The notes under the pieces were generated by a model. It worked only from the letters and a program-made list of their open reading frames with translations. It had not been told where the DNA came from and made no database searches. Positions 1-7,842 of a stretch of 64,000 nt of DNA are shown here, piece after piece (position 1 is the first letter of the stretch; the number at the start of each line of letters is the position of its first letter). Source of the DNA: Streptomyces sp. Q6 (lineage in GTDB: Bacteria > Actinomycetota > Actinomycetes > Streptomycetales > Streptomycetaceae); NCBI RefSeq assembly GCF_036967205.1, contig NZ_CP146022.1, positions 2,976,001 through 3,040,000 of the forward strand, in the 5' to 3' direction. A program made the translations under genes and the position numbers.

Positions 1-510
1 GCCGTCGGTCCCGACGACGTACGCGGCGCTCATCTCCTTCGACTCCCCGTCCGCCGTGCGGACTTGAAGGGTGACGCCGTCCGTGCCCTGCGTCAGGCCC
101 GTCACCTCGGTCTCGTACGCGAAGGAGACCCCGGCCTCGACGGCACGCCGCGCCAGCGCCTTCTCGACCTCGTACTGCGGGACGACGAGGAGGTGGTTGA
201 ACCGGGAGGGCAGGTCGCCGAGGTCGACGGTGAGGCGCCCGAACAGCCGCAGCCGGTCGAGGACCTGGCCCCTCTCCTCGATCTCGTCGGCCAGACCCCG
301 CGCGTCGAGCTGCTCCAGGGTGCGGGCGTGGACGACGAAGGCGCGGGAGAGGTTGCTGATCGTGCGGGCGCGCTTCTCGACGAGGGTGACGGGCACACCG
401 GCGGCGGCGAGGTCCCCGGCGAGCAGCAGGCCGGTGGGCCCGGAGCCGACGACGAGGACGGAGCCGACGCCCGTGCGGTCGTTCGTGGTGCCGTTCGTGG
501 TGCCGTTCAT
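1..510 (-). CDS. FAD-dependent monooxygenase/oxidoreductase, 5' part
   Basis: This is the N-terminal 170 codons of a flavin-dependent aromatic-ring hydroxylase-type enzyme; the rest lies beyond the window edge. After a short Asn/Gly/Thr-rich start comes a Rossmann dinucleotide-binding motif, VLVVGSGPTGLLLAGDLA, followed by a typical VTLVEKR segment that would contact the ADP ribose. Further on, an RAFVVHARTLE segment is typical of the class A FAD monooxygenase family (PheA/MhpA/tetracycline-hydroxylase-like). The ATG at 510 is chosen because it is the first start before the Rossmann fold. The first codons consist of 9-bp repeats encoding NGTTNGTTN. The gene diverges from the tetR gene, so it is the obvious candidate target of that regulator. 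The substrate cannot be told from this part. Confidence 0.85.
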   Translation of the reverse strand, partial: MNGTTNGTTNDRTGVGSVLVVGSGPTGLLLAGDLAAAGVPVTLVEKRARTISNLSRAFVVHARTLEQLDARGLADEIEERGQVLDRLRLFGRLTVDLGDLPSRFNHLLVVPQYEVEKALARRAVEAGVSFAYETEVTGLTQGTDGVTLQVRTADGESKEMSAAYVVGTDG

Positions 511-564
511 GGTGGCCTCCTACGACTGCGCTGCGAAAGCGACTGCGACTGCGACTGCGGTGCG

Positions 565-661
565 CCAACACCTGTTGGTCAACACCTGTTGGTCAACGCT
601 TGTTGGCAAACGTAGAGCCGCACGTCTGGACTGTCAACACGTGTTGGCCTACGTTTGTTGG
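565..661. promoter_or_regulatory. Five-copy 14-bp operator array between FAD monooxygenase and tetR
   Basis: Five 14-bp near-palindromes fill the divergent intergenic region. CCAACACCTGTTGG (565-578), TCAACACCTGTTGG (579-592) and TCAACGCTTGTTGG (593-606) are contiguous. After a 27-bp gap follow TCAACACGTGTTGG (634-647) and CCTACGTTTGTTGG (648-661), also contiguous. The consensus is YCAACRCSTGTTGG. The last copy ends one base before the tetR ATG at 663, leaving no room for a Shine-Dalgarno sequence, so tetR mRNA is probably leaderless or nearly so. The natural reading is an operator set for the adjacent TetR protein controlling both genes. Confidence 0.75.
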
Positions 662-662
662 C

Positions 663-1244
663 ATGAGTGAGAAGCAGCAGGCGACGCAGGTGGCCCGGCG
701 GTCCGACGCCACCCGCGCCGCGATCCTCGGCGCGGCCCGTGAACGGTTCGCCGCGGACGGGTACGAGCGGGCGACGATCCGCGCCATCGCGCGTGACGCC
801 CGGATCGACCCGTCCATGGTGATGCGCTATTTCGGGAACAAGGAAGGTCTCTTCGCGTCGGCCGTCACCCTCGACCTGAAGCTGCCGGACCCGGCGGGCA
901 TCGCGCGTGAGGAGATCGGCCGCACGCTGGTGGGCCACTTCCTGGCGCTGTGGGAGGAGAACGAGGTGCTCACCGCGCTGCTGCGGGTCGGCACCACGAA
1001 CCAGGCCGCCGCCGAGCGGATGCAGGGTGTGCTGCGCGACCAGCTGATCCCGGTGGCCAGGAAGGTCTGCCCCGACCCCGAGCAGGCCCCGGCGCGGGCG
1101 GCGCTGGGCGCGTCACAGGTGCTCGGGCTCGCGCTGACGCGGTACGTGCTGCGCTTCCCGGCGAGCGTGGCGATGAGCCGCGAGGAGATCGTGGACTGGC
1201 TTGGCCCGACGGTGCAGCGCTATCTGACGGCCGAGACGCCCTGA
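663..1244 (+). CDS. TetR family transcriptional regulator
   Basis: A 193-aa one-component regulator. An N-terminal TetR helix-turn-helix (about residues 18-65) contains TRAAILGAARERFAADGYE, then IRAIARDARIDPSMVMRYF with the MVMRYFGNKEGLF recognition and exit-helix pattern. The C-terminal half is the helical ligand-binding/dimerisation domain. I start it at the ATG at 663, although the frame stays open upstream, because the HTH is correctly placed from there and the upstream part is operator repeats. It is likely an autorepressor that also represses the divergent monooxygenase through the five repeats at 565-661. The ligand is unknown. Confidence 0.9.
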   Translation: MSEKQQATQVARRSDATRAAILGAARERFAADGYERATIRAIARDARIDPSMVMRYFGNKEGLFASAVTLDLKLPDPAGIAREEIGRTLVGHFLALWEENEVLTALLRVGTTNQAAAERMQGVLRDQLIPVARKVCPDPEQAPARAALGASQVLGLALTRYVLRFPASVAMSREEIVDWLGPTVQRYLTAETP

Positions 1245-1298
1245 GCGGGACGGGAAGCGGACGCGGACCGGGACGGGCAGGACCCGCAGGGGTGAACG

Positions 1299-1346
1299 CG
1301 TCGAGGGCATCCACGGCGCGGGTGCGCGCCGTGGATGCCCTCGACG
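1299..1346. terminator. Bidirectional terminator hairpin between tetR and small membrane protein gene
   Basis: A perfect 22-bp inverted repeat (1299-1320 and 1325-1346) with a 4-nt loop (GGTG) lies between two convergent genes. There is no long U-tract on either side, which is common for Streptomyces terminators. It can serve tetR on the plus strand and the 80-aa gene on the minus strand. Confidence 0.75.
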
Positions 1347-1360
1347 GGAAAGCGTGCGGG

Positions 1361-1603
1361 TCAGCCCTGCTTCTGCTGCTTGCGGGACTTGTCGCCGAGC
1401 ACCACCAGACCGGCGATGACCAGGAACAGCACGATCGGAGCGGCCACGTAGAGGCCGAGCGTCTCGATCACGCTCAGGCCGTTGGTGCCCGGGTCGTCAC
1501 CGTCGTCGCGCGTCAGCGCGAGCGCGGGGGACGACATGAGCAGCATCATCAGCGTCGTACCGGAGGCCAGGGCGCCGGCGCGCAGGGCGTTCTTCTTGTC
1601 CAC
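1361..1603 (-). CDS. Small membrane protein with signal-like N-terminus
   Basis: An 80-aa protein starting at GTG (1603) with VDKKNALRAGALASG. A first hydrophobic stretch (about residues 8-31, ending SSPALALT) looks like a signal peptide or first membrane helix. A short acidic linker (DDGDDPGTNG) and a second transmembrane helix (about residues 50-70, YVAAPIVLFLVIAGLVVLG) follow, then a basic tail DKSRKQQKQG, giving a cytoplasmic C-terminus by the positive-inside rule. It lies just downstream of malQ on the same strand with a 20-bp gap. Function unknown; small proteins like this are conserved in Streptomyces. Confidence 0.75.
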   Translation of the reverse strand: MDKKNALRAGALASGTTLMMLLMSSPALALTRDDGDDPGTNGLSVIETLGLYVAAPIVLFLVIAGLVVLGDKSRKQQKQG

Positions 1604-1623
1604 GGTGCCAACGTAGCGAACGC

Positions 1624-3675
1624 CTAAGCGCGCCGCGCGCCCGGGGGGCCTGTAAGGGGCACGGAGCCGTCCCAGAGCTCCCGGAGAAGGGCGTGCGCGC
1701 GGGGCGAGGCGGCCAGCTCCTCCAGGGTGACGGGGCGCCCGGTCGGGTCGGCGACGGGCAGCCGCCAGTTGGGGTACTCGGTCCAGGTCCCCGGCAGGTT
1801 CTGCGGCCGCCGGTCGCCCACGAGGTCGGGCAGCCAGACGCCGATCATGCGGGCCGGGGTGCGCAGCAGGAACCGGTGCACGGCCCGGATCTCCTCCTCC
1901 TCGTCGTGCCCGTCGCGCAGCAGCCCGAGCCGGGCGAAGAGGGTGAGCCACTCCCCCACCTCCGCCGCGGCCTCGTCCGGTGAGGCCGTGGACAGGCCGA
2001 GCCGCCGGCGCAGCCGCACGTCGTCGCCGGTCAGCCGGGCAGCCGTCGACGGCAGGTCGTGGGTGGTGGCGGTGGCGACGCAGTCCGTACGCCAGTCGTC
2101 GGCGGGCACCGGACGTCCGTCGCCCTCGGGTCCGTAGGCGCGCTCGAACCACAGCACGGACGTCCCGAGCACCCCGTGCTCGCCCAGCGTCTCGCGCACG
2201 CCGGGCTCGACGGTCCCGAGGTCCTCGCCGATGACGTACGCGCCCGCACGCGACGCCTCCAGGACCAGCACGGCGAGCATGGCCTCGGCGTCGTAGTGGA
2301 CGTACGTGCCCTCGGTCGGCGCCTGGCCCTCCGGGATCCACCAGAGCCGGAAGAGGCCCATCACGTGGTCGATGCGGACGGCGCCCGCGTGCCGCATCAG
2401 GCCCCGCAGGAGTTCGCGGAAGGGCGCGTACCCGGTCTCGGCGAGGCGGTCGGGGCGCCACGGGGGCAGGCCCCAGTCCTGGCCGCGCGCGTTGAACGCG
2501 TCCGGCGGCGCTCCCACGCTCATGCCCTGCGCGAAGACGTCGCGCTGCGCCCAGGCGTCCGCGCCGCCCGGGTGCACGCCGACCGCGAGGTCGTGCACGA
2601 GCCCGATCGGCATGCCGGCCTCGCGGGCGGCCCGCTGGGCGGCGGCGAGCTGGCCGTCGGTGAGCCAGGCGAGCCGGCAGTGGAAGTCGACGCGGTCCAT
2701 CAACTCCCGCCGCGCGGCGGCCGTTTCGGGCGAGCGCGGGTCCTGGAGGGCCGTGGGCCAGGTGTGCCGGTCGGGGCCGTACCGCTCGGCGAGCGCGTAC
2801 CAGGTGGCGTGGTCCTCCAGGGCGGTGCCCTGTGCGGCGAGGAAGTCGCAGTAGGCGGCGCGGCGGCCCGGGGAGAGCGGCACCTGGTGGACGGCTTCGA
2901 GGGCCTCGCGCTTGAGCGCCCACACCGCGTCCCGGTCGATCAACTCGCCCTTGTCCAGGACGGATTCCCGCAGCCGTGCGGCGTCGCGGGTGCGCGCGGG
3001 CACGTAGGCGTACTCGGGGATGTCCTCGATCCGCAGGTGCACCGGGTCGGGGAAGCGGCGGGAGGAGGGGCGGTACGGGGACGGGTCGGTGCCGCCGTCG
3101 GGGCCCGCGGGTACGGCCGCGTGCAACGGGTTGACCTGGAGGAATCCGGTGCCGTGGGTGCGGGCCGACCAGGACGCGAGATCGGCCAGGTCGGCGAGGT
3201 CGCCCATGCCCCAGGAGTGCTGGGAGAGCAGGGAGTACAGCTGGACGAGGAGTCCGTGGGTGCGCTCGGGCGGCTGCGGGGCGCGGGACGGCGCCACGAC
3301 GAGGTGGACCTCGGCGGCGCGGCCGTCGGGCGCGGTGACGCGCAGCCGGTGCACGCCCGGCGCGGTCGGGGTGCCCGGGTTCCAGGGGGCGAACCGGTCG
3401 TCGCCCTCCCGGCACAGCGCGATCCGCGAGCCCGCGGGCAGCGTCGGCGCCCAGGACGGCATCCGTCCGTCGGCGGCGGCCACCACGGTCGGCGGCAGCA
3501 GGCGGCTCTCCGCCCGCGCCTGCGCGTCCCGCAGCGCGTCCGGCGACCCGGCGTCCACGCCGAGCGCCGCGAGTGCGGCCGTCACCGCGGCGTCGGAGGC
3601 GCGGACCGTGCGGCCGGGCGCCGGTGAGTAGGACGTGGCCACGCCGTGCAGGGCGGCGAGCCGGGCCAGGCTCAT
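1624..3675 (-). CDS. malQ: 4-alpha-glucanotransferase (amylomaltase), GH77
   Basis: A 683-aa GH77 enzyme that transfers alpha-1,4-glucan segments between maltooligosaccharides in cytoplasmic maltodextrin metabolism. Length fits actinobacterial MalQ, which has an N-terminal extension before the (beta/alpha)8 barrel. Recognisable barrel segments are LYSLLSQHSWGMGDLADLAD, FLQVNPLHA, VRIDHVMGLFRLWWIPEG (catalytic Asp nucleophile region), VIGEDLGTVEPGVRE (acid/base Glu in GEDLG) and TTHDLPS with the third carboxylate. The ATG at 3675 overlaps the stop of the preceding small gene (ATGA, 3672-3675), so translation is probably coupled. Confidence 0.95.
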   Translation of the reverse strand: MSLARLAALHGVATSYSPAPGRTVRASDAAVTAALAALGVDAGSPDALRDAQARAESRLLPPTVVAAADGRMPSWAPTLPAGSRIALCREGDDRFAPWNPGTPTAPGVHRLRVTAPDGRAAEVHLVVAPSRAPQPPERTHGLLVQLYSLLSQHSWGMGDLADLADLASWSARTHGTGFLQVNPLHAAVPAGPDGGTDPSPYRPSSRRFPDPVHLRIEDIPEYAYVPARTRDAARLRESVLDKGELIDRDAVWALKREALEAVHQVPLSPGRRAAYCDFLAAQGTALEDHATWYALAERYGPDRHTWPTALQDPRSPETAAARRELMDRVDFHCRLAWLTDGQLAAAQRAAREAGMPIGLVHDLAVGVHPGGADAWAQRDVFAQGMSVGAPPDAFNARGQDWGLPPWRPDRLAETGYAPFRELLRGLMRHAGAVRIDHVMGLFRLWWIPEGQAPTEGTYVHYDAEAMLAVLVLEASRAGAYVIGEDLGTVEPGVRETLGEHGVLGTSVLWFERAYGPEGDGRPVPADDWRTDCVATATTHDLPSTAARLTGDDVRLRRRLGLSTASPDEAAAEVGEWLTLFARLGLLRDGHDEEEEIRAVHRFLLRTPARMIGVWLPDLVGDRRPQNLPGTWTEYPNWRLPVADPTGRPVTLEELAASPRAHALLRELWDGSVPLTGPPGARRA

Positions 3676-3911
3676 CCCGCGGCCAGGCCGCTCGGAGTGG
3701 GCTCGGAAGTCAGGGGCGCCTCGTCGGCCATGGGCGGCTCGGACGTCAGCGGGGCGTAGTCGGCGAAGGCCGGTTCGCTGGTCAGGGGTGCTTCGTAGGA
3801 GTACGTGGTGGTGTCGGCTCCGGGCTCCAGCGGATCCAGGAGGTCCCCGGGGTACAGGGGTTCCGCCTGTTTGGAGAGGGCCGAGAGCAGGAGATGCGCC
3901 GATGCGGCCAC
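3672..3911 (-). CDS. Small protein with three APLTSEP repeats, translationally coupled to malQ
   Basis: A 79-aa protein starting at GTG (3911), preceded by an excellent ribosome binding site AAGGAGG six bases upstream; this decides the start over upstream in-frame codons. The first half (AASAHLLLSALSKQAEPLYP) is amphipathic. The second half carries three copies of APLTSEP spaced 12-13 residues apart, each preceded by Y or E (YEAPLTSEP, DYAPLTSEP, DEAPLTSEP). There is no cysteine, signal peptide or membrane helix. The stop overlaps the malQ start. The repeat pattern of Thr/Ser followed by acidic residues recalls multi-core peptide precursors, but no maturation enzyme is adjacent. Function unknown. 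Confidence 0.75.
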   Translation of the reverse strand: MAASAHLLLSALSKQAEPLYPGDLLDPLEPGADTTTYSYEAPLTSEPAFADYAPLTSEPPMADEAPLTSEPTPSGLAAG

Positions 3912-4202
3912 AGTGGCCTCCTTCGTGATGCGGGTCCGTCGTGAGTCGTGACCCCTACCCAGCGGGCGCGGCCGCAGACCTGTCAGTACGGGCAACGTGT
4001 TGCTGGTCACATTGTGTACGACGAAAGGAAATTGGCCAGGGGACCGGGAAAACCGGAAGAACTTCACTGGTCGCACCACGCCCCGTCGGGGCAATTGCGG
4101 CACAACGGCCACGGGCGTTGACACCCTGCCCCGGTGAGTGGTGGGGTCGGTAGCCACCCTGGGAAAGCTCTGATCCCGTAGATCTTCGTTGAGGAGTAGG
4201 CC
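3912..4202. promoter_or_regulatory. Divergent intergenic region between malQ operon and GH84 gene
   Basis: About 290 bases separate the minus-strand small gene/malQ operon from the plus-strand GH84 gene, and promoters for both must lie here. A TTGACA hexamer is at 4118-4123 on the plus strand, but no convincing -10 box lies at normal spacing. A GAGGAG ribosome binding site (4191-4196) fits the GTG start at 4203. I see no clear operator. Confidence 0.4.
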
Positions 4203-7172
4203 GTGCAGCTCCGGCGCAGGAAGAGGGCGGCCGCTCTGGCGGTCGCCGTCATCGCGGGGACGCTGGGCGGGGCCACGGGAGCGGTCGCCGCTCCGCCGGC
4301 GCCGGGGACCACGTCGGGCACCGCCGGGAAAACGGAGTCGGACGCGGGGCTGCCGTCAGTGTGGCCGCGGCCGCAGTCGCTGAAGGCCTCGGCCCATGGG
4401 GTCACGGTCTCGGACGACGTGGTGCTCGTCGTCCCGTCGGGGACCGACCCGTACGCGGTGGAGGCGTTGCGCACGGCGCTGCGCGACGCCGGGGCGCGCG
4501 AGATCCGGCAGGTCGCCGACGACTCCGCCGTGCCCGCCGGGTCGGGGCTCGTGGTGCGGACCGGTTCCGCGGTGCCCGAGACGTCGGCGGGCGCCGGGGA
4601 CTACCGGCCCGACTCCCGCAACAGCGCGGCCGGTTCCCTCGACACGGTGCTGCGCGGCCTCGGCGCGACGGCCCGCCGCGACCTGCCGTCCGGCGGCTAC
4701 CGCATCGCCGTCGGGCACACGGCCGGACGCCCGAGCGTGGCCATGGAGGGCATCGGGGACGACGGCCTGTTCCACGCGGTGCAGACGTTCCGGCAGCTCC
4801 TCGACGGGCGGTCCGTCGCGGGCGTCGTCGTACGGGACTGGCCGGGCACGGCGGTCCGCGGCCTCACCGAGGGCTTCTACGGAACGCCGTGGACGACCCG
4901 GCAGCGCCTGGAGCAGCTCGACTTCATGGGCCGCACCAAGCAGAACCGCTATCTGTACGCGCCGGGCGACGACCTGTACCGCCAGGCCCGCTGGCGCGAG
5001 ACGTACCCGGCGCAGCAGCGTGCCGACTTCCGCGAGCTGGCCGAGCGGGCCCGCGCCAACCACGTGACGCTGGCCTGGGCCGTCGCGCCCGGACAGGCGA
5101 TGTGCATGTCGTCGCCCGACGACGTGAAGGCCCTCAACCGCAAGCTGGACGCGATGTGGGCGCTCGGGGTGCGCGCGTTCCAGCTCCAGTTCCAGGACGT
5201 GTCGTACAGCGAGTGGCACTGCGCGTCGGACGCCCGCGCGTTCGGGTCCGGGCCGCAGGCCGCGGCGAGGGCGCAGGCGCGCGTCGCGAACGCGGTGGCG
5301 GAGCACCTGGCCGACCGCCACCCGGGCGCCGAGCCGCTGTCGCTGATGCCGACCGAGTACTACCAGGACGGGAAGACCGCGTACCGTACGGCGCTCGCCC
5401 GCGATCTGGACGACACGGTGGAGGTCGCGTGGACCGGCGTGGGCGTGGTCCCGCGCACCATCACGGGCGGTGAACTGGCGGGCGCCAACCGGGCGTTCGG
5501 CGGCGCGCACCAGTTGCTCACGATGGACAACTACCCGGTCAACGACTACGCGCAGGACCGTATCTTCCTCGGCCCCTACACCGGCCGCGAACCGGCCGTG
5601 GCGTCCGGCTCGGCGGCGGTCCTCGCCACCGCGATGGAGCAGCCCGCGGCCTCCCGCATCCCGCTCTTCACGGCCGCGGACTACGCGTGGAACCCGCGCG
5701 ACTACCGCCCCCAGGACTCCTGGAGGGCGGCGATCGACGACCTCGCGGACGGCGACACCGCCCGCGGGCGGGCGCTCACCGCCCTCGCGGGCAACGACGC
5801 CTCCTCGGTCCTCGGCGCCGAGGAGTCCGCGTACCTCCAGCCCCTCCTGTCCGCCTTCTGGCAGGCCCGTACGACGACGGACGCGGCCCGCAACAAGAAG
5901 GCGGCGAAGGAGCTGCGCGCCGCGTTCACGGTGATGCGGCGCACGCCCGGCGCGCTCGACGACACCGCGCTCGCGTCCGAAGTGCGGCCGTGGAGCGACA
6001 AGTTGGGCCGCTACGGCGCGGCGGGCGAGGCGGCCGTCGACATGCTGGAGGCGGCGGGTCGCGGTGACACCGCGGCCGCCTGGCAGGCCGCGCGCCGCCT
6101 GTCGTCCCTGCGCGCGGACCTGAAGCGAAGCGGCCAGGTCACCGTCGGCAAGGGCGTGCTGGACCCGTTCCTGACGCGGGCGCAGAAGGCGTTCGCGGCG
6201 TGGGCGGGCACGGACCGGGCGGACGCGGCGACGGGCCCCTCGGCCGAACTCCCGCGCGTGCGCGCCCTGTCGACGGTCACGGTCCTCACCGACCCGGACG
6301 CGCGGGGCACGGTCGAGATCCACGTCCCCGGCGAGGGCTGGCGGCGCCTGGGGGCCCTCGCGGAGGGCGGCTTCACGGAACTCCCGGCGAAGAACACGCG
6401 GGCGGACGCGGTACGGGTCACGGGCACGGACCGGGTCAGCCACCTCGTCCCCTGGTACGCGGACACGCCCAGCGCCGCGCTCTCCCTGGCCCGCACCGAG
6501 GCCGACGCGGAGATCGGCGGCGCCGCGCAGCGGATCACGGCCCGCCTGACGTCGCAGCGCCCCGCCGCGGTCCGCGGGAAGCTCACGGCGAAGGCCCCGC
6601 ACGACATCCGTGTGCACGTCCCCGAGAAGTCCGAACTCCCGCGCGGCACGCAGGTCGACGTCCCCGTGGAGGTGACGGTCCCCCGGGGCACTCCCGCAGG
6701 GACGTACGAGGTCCCGGTGTCGTTCGGCGACGAGACCCGCACGGTGTCGGTGCGCGCCTACCCGCGCACGGCCGGTCCCGACCTGGCCCGCACCGCGAAG
6801 GCGACGTCCTCGGCGGACGAGACCCCGGACTTCCCCGCGTCCGGCGCCAACGACGGCTCCGCGGAGTCCCGTTGGTCCTCCCCCGCGAAGGACGGCGAGT
6901 GGTGGCAGGCGGAGTTCGACTCCCCCGTGCGCCTCGGCCAGATCGTCCTGCGCTGGCAGGACGCGTACGCGAAGGCCTACCGCGTCCAGACCTCCACGGA
7001 CGGCCGCACCTGGCGCACGGCGGCGACCGTCCGCGACGGCCAGGGCGGACGCGAGGCGGTCCGGATGGACGCGAAGGACGTCCGCTTCGTGCGGGTGGTC
7101 GGGGACGAGCGGGCCACGGAGTACGGGATCTCGCTGTGGTCGGTGGAGGCGTACGCGGTGGCTCCGCAGTGA
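4203..7172 (+). CDS. Secreted GH84 beta-N-acetylglucosaminidase-like protein with C-terminal F5/8C (CBM32) domain
   Basis: A 989-aa exported protein. It has a basic N-terminus and hydrophobic signal sequence (residues 1-30, ending near AVAAPP), then a GH20/GH84-type N-terminal alpha/beta domain (about 45-210). The GH84 catalytic barrel (about 215-500) starts at GLTEGFYGTPW, and a helical domain follows. The last 140 residues are a discoidin/F5-8C carbohydrate-binding domain (SSADETPDFPASGANDGS, RWSSPAKDGEWWQAEF). GH84 enzymes remove beta-GlcNAc using an Asp-Asp pair. Here the segment reads FQLQFQDVSYSEW, so the first Asp is Gln331 and only Asp332 remains. It either works with altered chemistry or only binds. 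GTG start with GAGGAG upstream. Confidence 0.88.
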   Translation: MQLRRRKRAAALAVAVIAGTLGGATGAVAAPPAPGTTSGTAGKTESDAGLPSVWPRPQSLKASAHGVTVSDDVVLVVPSGTDPYAVEALRTALRDAGAREIRQVADDSAVPAGSGLVVRTGSAVPETSAGAGDYRPDSRNSAAGSLDTVLRGLGATARRDLPSGGYRIAVGHTAGRPSVAMEGIGDDGLFHAVQTFRQLLDGRSVAGVVVRDWPGTAVRGLTEGFYGTPWTTRQRLEQLDFMGRTKQNRYLYAPGDDLYRQARWRETYPAQQRADFRELAERARANHVTLAWAVAPGQAMCMSSPDDVKALNRKLDAMWALGVRAFQLQFQDVSYSEWHCASDARAFGSGPQAAARAQARVANAVAEHLADRHPGAEPLSLMPTEYYQDGKTAYRTALARDLDDTVEVAWTGVGVVPRTITGGELAGANRAFGGAHQLLTMDNYPVNDYAQDRIFLGPYTGREPAVASGSAAVLATAMEQPAASRIPLFTAADYAWNPRDYRPQDSWRAAIDDLADGDTARGRALTALAGNDASSVLGAEESAYLQPLLSAFWQARTTTDAARNKKAAKELRAAFTVMRRTPGALDDTALASEVRPWSDKLGRYGAAGEAAVDMLEAAGRGDTAAAWQAARRLSSLRADLKRSGQVTVGKGVLDPFLTRAQKAFAAWAGTDRADAATGPSAELPRVRALSTVTVLTDPDARGTVEIHVPGEGWRRLGALAEGGFTELPAKNTRADAVRVTGTDRVSHLVPWYADTPSAALSLARTEADAEIGGAAQRITARLTSQRPAAVRGKLTAKAPHDIRVHVPEKSELPRGTQVDVPVEVTVPRGTPAGTYEVPVSFGDETRTVSVRAYPRTAGPDLARTAKATSSADETPDFPASGANDGSAESRWSSPAKDGEWWQAEFDSPVRLGQIVLRWQDAYAKAYRVQTSTDGRTWRTAATVRDGQGGREAVRMDAKDVRFVRVVGDERATEYGISLWSVEAYAVAPQ

Positions 7173-7246
7173 GCCGGGCGTGAGCTGAGTCCCGCCGCAC
7201 GGCGAACCGGAACCTTGCTTCCCACTTCTGCCGCCCCACGCGTCGC

Positions 7247-7276
7247 TATGTACTCAGTACATATACCCAGTACATA
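7247..7276. promoter_or_regulatory. PadR-type operator over padR promoter
   Basis: A perfect 15-bp palindrome, ATGTACTCAGTACAT (7248-7262), lies 23 bases before the padR start. It is followed at once by a second, partial copy ending in CAGTACATA (7268-7276). The ATGT...ACAT half-sites are the known hallmark of PadR-family operators. The position between promoter and start suggests autorepression of the padR-ABC-permease operon. Confidence 0.8.
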
Positions 7277-7284
7277 CTGACCTC

Positions 7285-7842
7285 ATGAGCACCCGCCACA
7301 TCCTGCTGGGGCTGCTCGCCTCGGGACCCCGCCACGGCTACGACCTGAAGCGACGCCACGACGAACGGTTCCCGCAGGCCCGCCCCCTGGCCTACGCGCA
7401 GGTCTACACGACCTTGCAGCGCCTGGTCCGCGACGGCCTCGTGGAGGTCGACAGCACTGACTCCGACGGCGGCCCCGAACGCACCCTGTACCGGGCGACG
7501 GAGCAGGGCCACGGTGAACTGCTCGACTGGGCCCGGGAGATCACCCCGCCCGCCCCGCACGTCGCCAACGAGATCTTCGCGAAGGTCGTCGTCGCCATCC
7601 TCGTCGCCGACGGGAGCCCGGTCGGGGAGGGCGCCGATCCCGCCGCGCACCTGCTGGCCCAGCGCGCCGCGCACATGGCCCGGATGCGCGAGCTGACCGC
7701 GGTGAAGACCGACCCGAAGGCCGACCTCACCACCGTCCTGTCCGCCGACTACGCCCTCGCCCACCTCGACGCCGATCTGCGCTGGATGACCACCACCGCC
7801 GCCCGGCTCACCACTTTGACCGCGGAGGTCACCGCAGCATGA
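7285..7842 (+). CDS. PadR family transcriptional regulator
   Basis: A 185-aa regulator with the PadR winged helix at its N-terminus: STRHILLGLLASGPRHGYDL, then YAQVYTTLQRLVRDGLVEVD, the wing and a TLYRATEQGHGELLDWA segment. The C-terminal region (PADPAAHLLAQRAAHMARMRELTAVKTDP) is helical, as in PadR subfamily 1/2 dimerisation arms. It opens an operon with an ABC ATPase and a permease, with the stop and next start overlapping as ATGA (7839-7842). PadR proteins in this arrangement usually repress a drug- or peptide-export ABC pair until an inducer binds. The palindrome at 7248-7262 is the likely site. Confidence 0.92.
   Translation: MSTRHILLGLLASGPRHGYDLKRRHDERFPQARPLAYAQVYTTLQRLVRDGLVEVDSTDSDGGPERTLYRATEQGHGELLDWAREITPPAPHVANEIFAKVVVAILVADGSPVGEGADPAAHLLAQRAAHMARMRELTAVKTDPKADLTTVLSADYALAHLDADLRWMTTTAARLTTLTAEVTAA

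Noticed and set aside
2059-3627. Long plus-strand open frame opposite malQ
   Set aside because: GC-rich antisense frame with low-complexity Gly/Arg/Val sequence and no start signal or family pattern; malQ on the minus strand has clear GH77 motifs.
4118-4156. TTGACA with TAGCCA as the GH84 promoter
   Set aside because: The spacing is about 27 bp, too long for a standard sigma factor.
4356-6617. 753-codon minus-strand frame opposite the GH84 gene
   Set aside because: Arg/Gly-rich composition typical of antisense shadows in high-GC genes; the plus-strand protein has domain motifs throughout.
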